From Clostridiales bacterium (GTDB lineage: Bacteria > Bacillota > Clostridia > Lachnospirales > Cellulosilyticaceae): a DNA stretch of 64,000 nucleotides. Positions 34,469 through 44,011 of the stretch are shown in pieces. The position numbers and the translations under genes are program-made. The notes under the pieces are model-generated. The model was not told the origin of the DNA and did no database searches. It worked only from the letters and a program-made list of their open reading frames with translations. Position 1 is the stretch's first letter. Every line of letters starts with the position of its first letter. The DNA lies in assembly GCA_019418225.1 (NCBI GenBank), contig DYCF01000004.1:1-64000 (forward strand). Direction: 5' to 3'.

Positions 34469-35140
34469 TTACTTCACGCAGTACTGAGCTAAGTAAGCTT
34501 CCATTCTTTCTTTCATCTCATCATCAATATATACTTTGCCATCAATTTCTACATTATGAATTGTATCAATGATTTCTCTTACTGTAACAATAGGGTATGT
34601 TTTAATGCCAAAATCTTCTTCAATTTCTTGAATAGCTGTTTTATCTCCTTGACCTCTTTCCATTCTATCTACAGAAATGATAAGCCCTTCAATTTGTACA
34701 TTAGCAGCATTTTTAAGGATTGGGAATACTTCTCTTACTGCTGTTCCTGCTGTGATCACGTCTTCTACGATAAGAACTTTGTCACCATCTTGAAGTTTGT
34801 AACCTACCATTGAGCCACCTTCACCGTGGTCTTTTTCTTCTTTTCTGTTGAAGCAGTAGTTAAGGTCTTTGCCAAATTCATTTGATAAGGCAATCGCTGT
34901 TGCTACTGAAAGTGGAATACCTTTGTAAGCTGGGCCAAAGAGGGCATCTACATCACCTTTGCCATTTTCCATGATTGATTTGGCATAAAATTCACCAAGT
35001 CTAGCTGCTTGTGCACCTGTTTTGTAGTTTCCTGTGTTGACGAAGTAAGGTGTTTTACGACCACTTTTTGTTGTAAAATCTCCAAATGTTAATACGCCTG
35101 ATCTCACCATAAATTCAATAAACTCTTTTTTGTAACTCAT
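34469..35140 (-). CDS. pyrE: Orotate phosphoribosyltransferase
   Basis: Joins orotate to PRPP to give orotidine 5'-monophosphate, the fifth step of UMP synthesis. The PRPP-binding motif VLIVEDVITAGTAVRE and the flexible loop with KEEKDHGEGG are present, along with the GRKTPYFVNTG start. ATG at 35140 is chosen for MSYKKEF, close to a GGAAG; an ATG 18 bases earlier is possible. Length (about 223 aa) is normal. It is the last gene of the operon, separated from pyrD by about 530 bases containing a very large palindrome, so its expression may differ from the other seven genes. Confidence 0.94.
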   Translation of the reverse strand: MSYKKEFIEFMVRSGVLTFGDFTTKSGRKTPYFVNTGNYKTGAQAARLGEFYAKSIMENGKGDVDALFGPAYKGIPLSVATAIALSNEFGKDLNYCFNRKEEKDHGEGGSMVGYKLQDGDKVLIVEDVITAGTAVREVFPILKNAANVQIEGLIISVDRMERGQGDKTAIQEIEEDFGIKTYPIVTVREIIDTIHNVEIDGKVYIDDEMKERMEAYLAQYCVK

Positions 35141-35668
35141 AATCTTCCATCCCTTCATTTTATACTGATTTTTTATTTCTTCTAAGTACGCTGTTTAATT
35201 CTTACTTAACTATGTTCTTAAGCGCTTATCCATTTAACGGTAATCTATTCCTAAAAAGAAAGGAGAGTCACCTCTCTCGGTTTCATCTCCCATTATTCTT
35301 TATATTTACCTCTATTTATCCGCTGTGCTTTTAGTACCTTGCTCACCAAATGTAGTTACCATTTCTATCGCGTACCCTCTGCCTCTTTTCATCAAAAGGT
35401 ACCTTTCTACTAATCTCCACTTTATAGCAAGCATCATTCTTGCAGGCATCCGCTTTCAGACTTGTAGAGTGACAAGGGGGATGCACTACCTGACTAGTCT
35501 ACCTTCGGAGCATTTTGATGATAGTCTTAGTGAAGGCATTCAAAGAGGTTTTAGGGCTGCTGTTTGAACGTAGTGAGTTCAGCCCGTTTCTTTGAATGAC
35601 AAGCTTAGACTATCACAAAATGCGTAGAGCGTAGCTAGCAGGTAGCGCATGCCCTTCGTCACTCCCTA
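35141..35668. other. Long intergenic region inside the pyr operon
   Basis: The only large gap in the operon. It contains the palindrome at 35467-35664. Between 35325 and 35470 two overlapping minus-strand frames read like short protein tails (one with YKVEISRKVPFDEKRQR, one ending FGEQGTKSTADK), neither with a good start. These may be remnants of an inserted element. Confidence 0.5.
35467..35664. repeat. About 198-nt imperfect palindrome between pyrD and pyrE
   Basis: The two halves pair over almost their whole length: outer GAGTGAC with GTCACTC, then TACCTG with CAGGTA, CATTTTG with CAAAATG, GATAGTCT with AGACTATC, and CATTCAAAGA with TCTTTGAATG. The apex GGGCTG pairs with CAGCCC around an inner GAAC/GTTC hairpin. 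It ends about four bases from the pyrD stop. The form resembles a miniature inverted-repeat element, or a processed structured RNA that protects the upstream message. Confidence 0.75.
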
Positions 35669-36616
35669 CTATCCCTGAAACGCCTCTCTAACTTCTGCAA
35701 GGTTTTTAAATCCGTATCTTTCCATATAAGCAATTAACTCATGTTTGATATCTACTGGCGCTGTAGGATTTGCAAAGGCTGCAGTCCCAATAGATACGGC
35801 ATCTGCTCCTGCCATAAGGAATTCAACGACATCTTCACCAGTCATAATGCCGCCAAGGCCGATGATTGGAATATTGACCGCACGTCTTACTTGGTAAACC
35901 ATTCTTACAGCTACTGGTTTGATAGCTGGCCCTGAGAAACCACCCATTTTGTTTGCAATCACAGGACGTTTGCGATGAACATCTATTTTCATACCTAATA
36001 ATGTATTAATAAGTGAAACTGCATCTGCGCCTTCTGCTTCTACTGCTTTGGCGATAGCAGTAATATCTGTTACATTAGGTGTTAATTTGATGATGATTGG
36101 TTTATTTGTTAAACGTTTCACTTCTCTTGTTACTTTCGCTACCATATCGCATGAGGTTCCGAAGCCAATGCCGCCTTCTTTGACATTTGGGCATGAGATG
36201 TTGACTTCTAGCATATCCACGTCTGTTTCATTGAGGCGTTCTACCACGTCGCAGTATTCTTGGAGACTGTGACCTGCTACATTGGCAATGACTTTTGTAT
36301 CAAATTGTCTTGCAAATGGCAGCTCATTTTCGATATAGTAGTCGACACCTGGATTTTGAAGACCGACTGCATTGATCATGCCGCCGTATGTTTCTGCAAT
36401 ACGTGGAACTGGATTACCTTCCCAAGGATTGCTGGCAATCCCTTTTGTAATCATAGCACCTAATTCACTTAAGTCGTAAAACTCACTGCTTTCATGAGGT
36501 GAAAAAGTACCTGAAGCTGTTGTAATAGGGTTTTTTAAAGTTATACCTGCAATATTGACACTCAGGTCAATGCCTTTAGCTGCTGCAGCTTTATCTATAT
36601 TTGAAAAATTATTCAT
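35669..36616 (-). CDS. pyrD: Dihydroorotate dehydrogenase, class 1B catalytic subunit
   Basis: FMN enzyme that oxidises dihydroorotate to orotate, passing electrons to NAD+ through the PyrK subunit. TIM-barrel motifs seen: ITTASGTFSPHESSEFYD, NAVGLQNPG, the catalytic-Cys loop VNISCPNVKEGG and the FMN-phosphate loop PIIGLGGIMTGED. Length (315 aa) and presence of pyrK beside it mark class 1B. Its start overlaps the pyrK stop by eight bases. Ends next to the large palindrome. Confidence 0.95.
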   Translation of the reverse strand: MNNFSNIDKAAAAKGIDLSVNIAGITLKNPITTASGTFSPHESSEFYDLSELGAMITKGIASNPWEGNPVPRIAETYGGMINAVGLQNPGVDYYIENELPFARQFDTKVIANVAGHSLQEYCDVVERLNETDVDMLEVNISCPNVKEGGIGFGTSCDMVAKVTREVKRLTNKPIIIKLTPNVTDITAIAKAVEAEGADAVSLINTLLGMKIDVHRKRPVIANKMGGFSGPAIKPVAVRMVYQVRRAVNIPIIGLGGIMTGEDVVEFLMAGADAVSIGTAAFANPTAPVDIKHELIAYMERYGFKNLAEVREAFQG

Positions 36617-37379
36617 CCCATTTTACCTCGCTTCCTAAAAAGACTGGGCCATCTTTACAGACTTTCTTTTGTTCATAGCCTTTTTCATTATTGGCTTTTG
36701 TTTTGCAAGTACAGCCTACGCAAGCGCCATAGCCACACCCCATACGTTCTTCAAGAGAAACTTGAACTGGGACACTTACGCTTTCACAGTAATCAGCTAA
36801 CGCGCGAAGCATTACTTTAGGCCCGCAACTGTAGAAATAATCCCCTTTAATGCCTTCTGCTTTAATGAAGTCAAGAACATTTCCTTTGAAGCCCACTTTT
36901 CCGCTATCTGTGGCAATATAAACTTTCACGCCAAGACTTTCAAGTGTATCTACTAAGAATGGTTCTTCTCTAAAACCAAGGACTGCAATTTTTTCACCTG
37001 GAATTTGTTTAGCAAGTTCTACAAGAGGTGGTACACCAATGCCGCCGCCTACTAAAATACTTGTTTGAACTTCTTTTTGTACATTGTAGCCATTACCAAG
37101 AGGTGTACTGATGCGAATTGTATCGCCTGCTACTAGCTGAGAGAATTCTTTTGTGCCTTCTCCCACTACACCATAAACTAATGTAAGTGTCTCTTCACCA
37201 ATTTCACTGATGCTGATTGGTCTTGGTAAGATAGTACTTTTTGAGCGTGGGTAAAGATTAACGAATTGTCCTGCTCTTGCTGTCTGTGCCACTTCTGGTA
37301 CTTTAATAATCATCTTGCAAATCATAGGAGCAAGTGTTACTTGCTCTATGATTTGTCCTTCTACTACTTTTTTACTCAT
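36609..37379 (-). CDS. pyrK: Dihydroorotate dehydrogenase electron-transfer subunit
   Basis: Iron-sulfur flavoprotein that links PyrD to NAD+. FAD-binding barrel (FVNLYPRSKSTILPRPISI), NAD-binding GGGIGVPPL and the 2Fe-2S loop CGYGACVGCTCKT with a fourth Cys in KKVCKDGPVF. The ATG at 37379 (MSKKVVEG) overlaps the carB stop by eight bases and follows GGAGAAGC. An earlier ATG at 37400 lacks a ribosome site. Normal length for the family (256 aa). Confidence 0.94.
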   Translation of the reverse strand: MSKKVVEGQIIEQVTLAPMICKMIIKVPEVAQTARAGQFVNLYPRSKSTILPRPISISEIGEETLTLVYGVVGEGTKEFSQLVAGDTIRISTPLGNGYNVQKEVQTSILVGGGIGVPPLVELAKQIPGEKIAVLGFREEPFLVDTLESLGVKVYIATDSGKVGFKGNVLDFIKAEGIKGDYFYSCGPKVMLRALADYCESVSVPVQVSLEERMGCGYGACVGCTCKTKANNEKGYEQKKVCKDGPVFLGSEVKWDE

Positions 37380-40300
37380 GACGTGCTTCTCCCATATCAT
37401 AGATTCCGGCCTGTGCTGTTGTGATTTGTTTTTCTACGATGTCTGCCATAGCTCTTACAGTGTCTAATGAAGTTAAAATTTGAACAGATGCTTCGATAGC
37501 AATACGGCGCATTCTAAATCCGTCACGTTTTGAGTCATTTCCTTTAGTTGGTGTATTAACCACAAGGTCTATTTCACCACTTCTAATAAGCTGGAAGATC
37601 TCATCTTCTTCATTTACAAATTTTGTGCCATCTGTTTTTGTAAGTTTTTCAACCACTCTTGCTGGAATGCCATTTTCTTCAAGTTTCTTAGCTGTACCTT
37701 CTGTCGCTACGAATTTGTAACCGAGACTTGCAAAGCGTTTTGCAATACCTACAAACTCATCTTGATCATATTTTTGAATTGTTGCAAAAATTGTACCGCC
37801 TTGCATTGGCAAGCTTTTACCTGCTGCAATGAATCCTTTGTAAAGTGCTTCTTCTACTGTTTCACCTACACCCAGTACTTCCCCTGTTGATTTCATTTCT
37901 GGGCCAAGGCTTACTTCTACTCTTGGTAACTTTTCTGTAGAGAATACTGGTACTTTAATTGCATAAAAGTTCTTTGGTTCTGGATAAAGACCTGTGCCAT
38001 AACCAAGCTCTGGAATTTTTTTGCCAAGCATTGCTTCTACTGCAAGGTCAATAATTGGTACACCTGTTACTTTAGAGATGTAAGGTACTGTACGGCTTGA
38101 ACGTGGATTTACTTCAATGATGTACAAATCATTTTTGTATTCAATGTATTGGATATTAATCATACCAAGTACTTTAAGTTCTTTTGCAAGCATTTGTGTA
38201 CAAGTAATGATTTTTTCTTTAATATGTTCTGGGATATTCACACTTGGATAAAGTGTTGTACTATCTCCTGAGTGAATACCAGCTCTTTCAAGGTGTTCCA
38301 TAATACCTGGGATTAAAATGTTTTCCCCATCTGAAAGGGCATCTACTTCAATTTCACGTCCCATTAAGTATCTATCAATAAGTACTGGATTTTCTGGGTC
38401 ACGGTCGAAAGCATTAATTAAGTATCTTTCAAGTTGGTGTGCTTCATAAGTGATTTCCATCCCTTGACCACCAAGTACATAAGAAGGACGTACAAGAACA
38501 GGGTATTCTAACTCTGCTGCCACCTGAAGGCCTTCTTCTACTGACCAGATGGCTTTTCCTTTGGGACGTTTAATATGAAGTTTTTCAAGGATTTCATCGA
38601 ATTTTTCACGGTCTTCTGCTTCATCCATGTGTTTTGGATGTGTGCCAAGTACTGGAATATTCATCCTTTCACAGAATTTTGCAAGTTTGATTGCTGTTTG
38701 ACCACCGAATTGAAGGATGACACCCATTGGTTTTTCTTTTAAGAAAATGTGATAGAAATCTTCGTCTGTAAGTGGTTCGAAGTACAGTTTATCTGATGTA
38801 TTAAAGTCTGTACTTACTGTTTCTGGGTTGTTGTTAACGATGATTGTTTCAATACCTTTTTTCTTAAGGGCCATAATCGCATGTACTGAGCAATAGTCAA
38901 ACTCAATGCCTTGACCGATACGGATAGGGCCTGAACCAATTACCATAACTTTTTCGCGGTCTGAAATCTCTACTTCATCGATTTCATCATAAGTTGAGTA
39001 GTAATATGGTGTTTCCGCTTCGAATTCGCCACCACATGTATCAACCATTTTGTAAACTGGTACGATATTCCATTTAAAACGAAGTTCACGAATATCTTCT
39101 TCTGTTACACCAATTAAATCAGCGATTGCTTTATCTGCAAAACCTCTTTTCTTAAGTTTGCGTAAATATTTTGGTGTCAGCTGGTCAAACTCCATTTCTG
39201 CAAGGAGTTCTTCTTGTTCCACGATCCAGTGGAATTTCTCTACGAAGAAGATATCCATACCTGTAATTTTGCAAACTTGTTCTTTTCTATAATGACGGCG
39301 AAGCATTTCTGCAAGGGCAAAAATTCTTTCATCATCTGCTGTAATTACTTTTTCTTTTAATTCATCTAAGCTACACGCTGCAAGCCTTTTATGTTTAAAG
39401 CTAAATTTACCAATTTCAAGTGAACGAAGTCCTTTAAGAAACGCACTCTCAAAGTTATTACCAATGGCCATAATCTCACCTGTTGCCATCATTTTTGTAC
39501 CAAGTGTACGTTTTGCTGTATAGAATTTATCAAATGGCCATTTTGGAATTTTACATACCACATAGTCAAGTGTTGGCTCAAAGCAAGCGTATGTTTTACC
39601 CGTAACAGCATTTTGAATTTCATCAAGACCGTATCCTAAGGCAATCTTTGCAGATACTCTAGCGATTGGGTAACCTGTTGCCTTAGAAGCAAGTGCTGAA
39701 GAACGGCTAACACGAGGATTGATTTCGATAACAGCATATTCAAAGCTATCTGGGTTAAGGGCAAGTTGTACGTTACAACCTCCTCGAATATCACAAGCTG
39801 AGATAATGTCAAGTGATGCACGGCGAAGCATTTGATACTCTCTATCTGAAAGCGTTTGAGATGGTGCCACTACAATACTATCTCCTGTATGAATCCCTAC
39901 TGGGTCAATGTTTTCCATATTACATACTGTAATACATGTGCCATAGCTATCACGCATTACTTCATATTCAATTTCTTTCCAGCCTTTGATACATTTTTCA
40001 ATTAAAACTTGGTGTACACGAGAAAGATGAAGCCCACTTGCACAGATGTCGCGAAGTTCTTCTTCTGTTTCTGCAATACCACCGCCAGTACCACCTAATG
40101 TGTAAGCAGGTCTTACAACAACTGGGTAACCAATTTTACGTGCAAATGTTACTGCATGATCTACTGATTCTACGATTTCACTTTCAATGCAAGGTTGATT
40201 GATTCTTGCCATAAGAGCTCTAAAGAGTTCACGGTCTTCCCCTTCTTTGATTGCTGAAATCTGTGTTCCGATTACACGCACATTATATTTTTCTAAGATG

Positions 40301-40617
40301 CCTTTGTCATGTAACTCTACGGCAAGGTTAAGAGCTGTTTGCCCCCCTACACCTGCAAGGATGCTGTCAGGTCTTTCTTTTGCGATAACTTTTTCAAGGA
40401 ACTCTACTGTAAGGGGTTCAATGTAAATTTTATCTGCGATTTCTTTATCAGTCATAATGGTCGCTGGGTTACTATTGACGAGGACTACTTCAATGCCTTC
40501 TTCACGGATTGCTTGACAAGCTTGTGTTCCTGAATAGTCGAATTCTGCCGCTTGTCCGATGACGATAGGACCTGATCCTATAACTAAAACTTTTTTGATG
40601 CTATTATCTCTAGGCAT
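37372..40617 (-). CDS. carB: Carbamoyl-phosphate synthase large subunit
   Basis: Makes carbamoyl phosphate from bicarbonate, ammonia and two ATP. The 1081-residue protein has two homologous ATP-grasp halves, each opening with a nucleotide motif (VLVIGSGPIVIGQAAEFDYS; VMVIGSGPIRIGQGIEFDYC) and ending with paired NPR motifs (NPRVSRSSALASKATGYP; NPRSSRTVPYISKVTGVP). The C-terminal MGS-like domain (about 940-1075) is the allosteric site where UMP acts in many bacteria. It overlaps both neighbours by eight bases. Being inside the pyr operon, this is the pyrimidine-linked CPS; an arginine-specific copy could exist elsewhere. Confidence 0.96.
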   Translation of the reverse strand: MPRDNSIKKVLVIGSGPIVIGQAAEFDYSGTQACQAIREEGIEVVLVNSNPATIMTDKEIADKIYIEPLTVEFLEKVIAKERPDSILAGVGGQTALNLAVELHDKGILEKYNVRVIGTQISAIKEGEDRELFRALMARINQPCIESEIVESVDHAVTFARKIGYPVVVRPAYTLGGTGGGIAETEEELRDICASGLHLSRVHQVLIEKCIKGWKEIEYEVMRDSYGTCITVCNMENIDPVGIHTGDSIVVAPSQTLSDREYQMLRRASLDIISACDIRGGCNVQLALNPDSFEYAVIEINPRVSRSSALASKATGYPIARVSAKIALGYGLDEIQNAVTGKTYACFEPTLDYVVCKIPKWPFDKFYTAKRTLGTKMMATGEIMAIGNNFESAFLKGLRSLEIGKFSFKHKRLAACSLDELKEKVITADDERIFALAEMLRRHYRKEQVCKITGMDIFFVEKFHWIVEQEELLAEMEFDQLTPKYLRKLKKRGFADKAIADLIGVTEEDIRELRFKWNIVPVYKMVDTCGGEFEAETPYYYSTYDEIDEVEISDREKVMVIGSGPIRIGQGIEFDYCSVHAIMALKKKGIETIIVNNNPETVSTDFNTSDKLYFEPLTDEDFYHIFLKEKPMGVILQFGGQTAIKLAKFCERMNIPVLGTHPKHMDEAEDREKFDEILEKLHIKRPKGKAIWSVEEGLQVAAELEYPVLVRPSYVLGGQGMEITYEAHQLERYLINAFDRDPENPVLIDRYLMGREIEVDALSDGENILIPGIMEHLERAGIHSGDSTTLYPSVNIPEHIKEKIITCTQMLAKELKVLGMINIQYIEYKNDLYIIEVNPRSSRTVPYISKVTGVPIIDLAVEAMLGKKIPELGYGTGLYPEPKNFYAIKVPVFSTEKLPRVEVSLGPEMKSTGEVLGVGETVEEALYKGFIAAGKSLPMQGGTIFATIQKYDQDEFVGIAKRFASLGYKFVATEGTAKKLEENGIPARVVEKLTKTDGTKFVNEEDEIFQLIRSGEIDLVVNTPTKGNDSKRDGFRMRRIAIEASVQILTSLDTVRAMADIVEKQITTAQAGIYDMGEARHE

Positions 40618-41695
40618 TTAATTTTCCTCCTTGCATTACAGTAATAAATTCTTCAAAAATATGGGCTGTGTCAGTAGGTCCTGGACACGCTTCTGGGTGG
40701 AATTGTACGCTGTAGATATCTAAATCTTTGAAGTACATTCCCTCTACAGTTTGGTCATTCATATTACGGTGTGTTACTGTTGCCCCTTCTGGCATCTCAG
40801 ATACATAGTAATTATGGTTTTGAGATGTGATATATACGCGGTTTGTAATAAAGTCTTTTACTGGATGGTTACAGCCATGGTGACCAAATTTAAGTTTTCC
40901 TGTGTTCCCGCCTGTTGCAAGGCAAATCAGTTGGTGACCAAGGCAAATTCCTGTGATTGGTTTTTTACCGATAAATGATTTTACCATTTCAACTGTTTCT
41001 GGGACATCTTTTGGGTCCGCAGGTCCATTTGATAAGAAAAGTCCATCGGGATTGACTGCTGCAACTTCCTCAGCTGTTGCGTTATATGGGAATACTGTCA
41101 TTTGACAGCCAAGAGCTTCAAATGAACGTAAGATATTGGTTTTAATTCCACAGTCAATAACTGCAATATGTGGTTTTGTTTCACCTTTTACTTTTTTGCC
41201 TGCAATTTCATATTTCTCTTTTGTTGTCACCTCTGGCACTGCTGATGTATTGTTAAAGGCATCGATTTTCATTTTTATCTGACTTGGTGTTAGCTCTCTC
41301 ACCGCAATGATGGCACGCATTGTTCCATGATCTCTAAGTACTTTTGTAAGGGCTCTTGTATCAATGCCTTCAAGGCCAATTACCTTTTGTGATTTTAAGT
41401 AACCATCTAATGTAAGTTCACATCTAAAATTATTTGGGTAATCACTTTTTTCTCTCACAATAAGTGCTCTTGTATGTGCTTTGTGACTTTCCATATCATC
41501 TAGGTTAATCCCGTAGTTCCCAATAAGTGGGTAGGTCATCACAACCATTTGACCATAATAAGATGGGTCTGTAAGTATTTCTTGGTAGCCTGTCATCCCT
41601 GTATTGAATACGACTTCACCAATTGTTTCTTTTAAGTACCCAAAGGCTTTCCCTTCAAATACCATGCCGTTTTCTAAGATTAATTGTGCCTTCAT
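40610..41695 (-). CDS. carA: Carbamoyl-phosphate synthase small (glutaminase) subunit
   Basis: Supplies ammonia from glutamine to CarB. N-terminal CPSase_sm_chain domain (LILENGMVFEGKAFG, VFNTGMTGYQEILTDPSY) and class I glutaminase with catalytic Cys in GICLGHQL and the His-Pro-Glu in QFHPEACPGPTDT. 361 residues, full length. The start shares one base with the pyrF stop (TAATG) and the stop overlaps carB by eight bases. Confidence 0.96.
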   Translation of the reverse strand: MKAQLILENGMVFEGKAFGYLKETIGEVVFNTGMTGYQEILTDPSYYGQMVVMTYPLIGNYGINLDDMESHKAHTRALIVREKSDYPNNFRCELTLDGYLKSQKVIGLEGIDTRALTKVLRDHGTMRAIIAVRELTPSQIKMKIDAFNNTSAVPEVTTKEKYEIAGKKVKGETKPHIAVIDCGIKTNILRSFEALGCQMTVFPYNATAEEVAAVNPDGLFLSNGPADPKDVPETVEMVKSFIGKKPITGICLGHQLICLATGGNTGKLKFGHHGCNHPVKDFITNRVYITSQNHNYYVSEMPEGATVTHRNMNDQTVEGMYFKDLDIYSVQFHPEACPGPTDTAHIFEEFITVMQGGKLNA

Positions 41696-42609
41696 TAACG
41701 CATCACTCCTTGTAAATCATCTCTCATGGCAATTACTGCTTTTTTAGAAGCAATCGCAAATTCTTTTTCTGTCAGTTCGCTATCTTTTTTATAGGCTGCG
41801 ATGATACCTCTTGAAGAGTTTACGATAATACCATTTCCATCCTTGTCAAAATAGTCTTTAAGGTCAGAGGCTTTTCCGCCTTGTGCGCCATAACCTGGTA
41901 CTAAGAAGAAAGTGTGTGGCATTCTTTTTCTAAGTTCCATGCCTTGTTCTTTATAAGTTGCACCTACTACGGCACCAATACGGCTATAACCCATTGTACC
42001 CATTGTGAGTTCGCCCCACTTGCTTACAAGATCCGCAGCCTTGTCATAAACTGGAATACCCTCTGTGATTAAATCTTGAATTTCTACACCACTTGGATTA
42101 CTTGTTTTGACTAAGATAAATAAACCACGGTCATATTTGTTACAAGCATCAATAAATGGTTCAATGCCATCAAAGCCCATATAAGGATTAAGTGTTACTG
42201 CATCTTCTTGCCATAAATCAAAATGCATATCTTCTACATCTACCCCTGCAATATGACCTGCATAAGCTGCTGCTGTAGAAGCAATATCTCCTCTTTTAAT
42301 ATCTCCAATGACTACAAGTCCTTTTGATTTTGCATATGCGATGGTTTCAATATAAGCTCTAAGACCTTCAAGACCATATTGTTCATACATGGCAATCTGT
42401 GGTTTCACTGCTGGAATAAGTGGTGAAACTTCATCTAAAATGCCTTTGTTAAATTTTAAGAACATTTCTGCCACAGCTTTAGGTGTTTTACCGTAAGTTT
42501 CAAGCATTTCTTCCTTTATAAATGTAGGAATCATAGCATAAGTAGGGTCTAAACCTACAACTGTTGGATTTTGAACCTCTTTGATTTTTTGAATTAAGTG
42601 ATCAATCAT
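41695..42609 (-). CDS. pyrF: Orotidine 5'-phosphate decarboxylase, type 2
   Basis: Last step of UMP synthesis. At 304 aa, with the start VVGLDPTYAMIP and the active motif VIGDIKRGDIASTAAAYA, this is the longer group-2 enzyme common in Clostridia rather than the 240-aa Bacillus type. Its place between pyrC and carA differs from the Bacillus order, where pyrF lies between pyrD and pyrE. AAGGAGATAGAGAAA precedes the ATG. The 122-base gap to pyrC holds no clear signal. Confidence 0.93.
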   Translation of the reverse strand: MIDHLIQKIKEVQNPTVVGLDPTYAMIPTFIKEEMLETYGKTPKAVAEMFLKFNKGILDEVSPLIPAVKPQIAMYEQYGLEGLRAYIETIAYAKSKGLVVIGDIKRGDIASTAAAYAGHIAGVDVEDMHFDLWQEDAVTLNPYMGFDGIEPFIDACNKYDRGLFILVKTSNPSGVEIQDLITEGIPVYDKAADLVSKWGELTMGTMGYSRIGAVVGATYKEQGMELRKRMPHTFFLVPGYGAQGGKASDLKDYFDKDGNGIIVNSSRGIIAAYKKDSELTEKEFAIASKKAVIAMRDDLQGVMR

Positions 42610-42731
42610 TTTCTCTATCTCCTTCTTAGCTTATATTGGGACGCGTCGTCATCCTGTTTTTGAATCTTTATACATTTTAATTAATAATTATTCTATCATT
42701 TTTCAGGAACTTTTCAATACTTTTTGTTTTA

Positions 42732-44009
42732 TTATGCATTTTTTCGATAAATTACTCGACCATTTACAATTGTATAAGCTACATCGCCTGTCACAGACAT
42801 ACCACCAAATGGTGTATTTTTGCTTTTGCCAACAAACGTACTTGGATCTATTGTATAAGTTACATCTGGATCTAAAACAGTAATATCTGCCACTTTTCCA
42901 ACACTAATATCACCTTTATCAATGCCTAAAATTTTAGCTGGTGTACTACTCATTCGTTCAATTAATGTCATTGGTGATATAAGTCCTGATTTTACAAGTT
43001 GTGTATGGCTTACTGCAAAGCTTGTTTCAAGGCCTACAATCCCGAATGGTGCTGCTTCAAACTCTACATTTTTTTCATCATAATGATGTGGTGCATGGTC
43101 TGTAGCGATAGCATCGATGATTCCTTCTTGAATCGCTACCTTCATAGCCTCTACATCTTCTTTTGTACGCAATGGTGGGCTCATTTTTTTATTTGTATCA
43201 TAGTCACCTAAAATGCTATCATCTAATGTGAAGTAATGTGGTGCTGTTTCAGCTGTTACATTAATGCCTTGCATTTTTGCAAAACGAATGATTTCAATAC
43301 TCCCCTTTGTACTAATATGGCAAAGGTGTAATTTCACGCCTGTGTATTTTGCAAGTAAAATATCTCTTGCTACAATAATCTCTTCTGCTTCTCTTGGAAT
43401 GCCTTTGATGCCAAAGAGCTGTGCATTTTCACCAGCATTCATAGCCCCACCTGTTAAGCTACGTTCTTCTGTATGTGACATGATTGGAATATTAAATGGT
43501 TTTGCATATTGCATAGCTTTTTTCATAAGACCTGCATTTTCTACCGTTTTGCCATCTTCACTTAAAGCACAAATACCGTGTGCCACCATTTTTCCAATAT
43601 CCGCAAGTGTTTCTCCTGCTTGGTCTTTTGTAATGGCACCAATTGGTAGTACATTAACGCCATTTGCTTTAGCTGCCATAGCGTTGATGTATTCTACCAC
43701 ACATTCATTATCAATGACGGGTTTCGTATTTGGCATACAACATACTGTTGTAAATCCCCCCTTTGCAGCAGCTGCTGCGCCACTTGCAATATCTTCTTTA
43801 TGTTCAAAGCCTGGTGCTCTAAAATGAACATGTAAATCAATAAGGCCTGGTACAACCCATTTGCCTGTCGCATCAATTGTTTCATCTGCTTGCCATGCTG
43901 TTTGCTCACCAATGTGAATTACTTTCCCCTCTTCTACCCAAAGATCTGTTTTTGCCTCAAAGTTTGTGTTTGGGTTAATAACTGTCCCGTTTTTAATACA
44001 AAGTTTCAT
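42732..44009 (-). CDS. pyrC: Dihydroorotase, class I
   Basis: Zinc enzyme that closes carbamoyl-aspartate to dihydroorotate. Metal site HVHFRAPG, the later metal ligands (SHTEE and LCHISTKGS) and the catalytic Asp in ATDHAPHHYDEK are all present. It has the amidohydrolase flanking strands (VPGLIDLHVH at the start, VADITVLDPD near the end). 425 residues, normal for class I. It is two bases downstream of pyrB, with AAGGGAGAGC as ribosome site. Confidence 0.95.
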   Translation of the reverse strand: MKLCIKNGTVINPNTNFEAKTDLWVEEGKVIHIGEQTAWQADETIDATGKWVVPGLIDLHVHFRAPGFEHKEDIASGAAAAAKGGFTTVCCMPNTKPVIDNECVVEYINAMAAKANGVNVLPIGAITKDQAGETLADIGKMVAHGICALSEDGKTVENAGLMKKAMQYAKPFNIPIMSHTEERSLTGGAMNAGENAQLFGIKGIPREAEEIIVARDILLAKYTGVKLHLCHISTKGSIEIIRFAKMQGINVTAETAPHYFTLDDSILGDYDTNKKMSPPLRTKEDVEAMKVAIQEGIIDAIATDHAPHHYDEKNVEFEAAPFGIVGLETSFAVSHTQLVKSGLISPMTLIERMSSTPAKILGIDKGDISVGKVADITVLDPDVTYTIDPSTFVGKSKNTPFGGMSVTGDVAYTIVNGRVIYRKNA

Positions 44010-44011
44010 TT

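Noticed and set aside
35325..35567. Plus-strand 80-aa ORF in the pyr intergenic region
   Set aside because: It crosses one half of the long palindrome, has no ribosome site and reads as low-complexity translation of a repeat.
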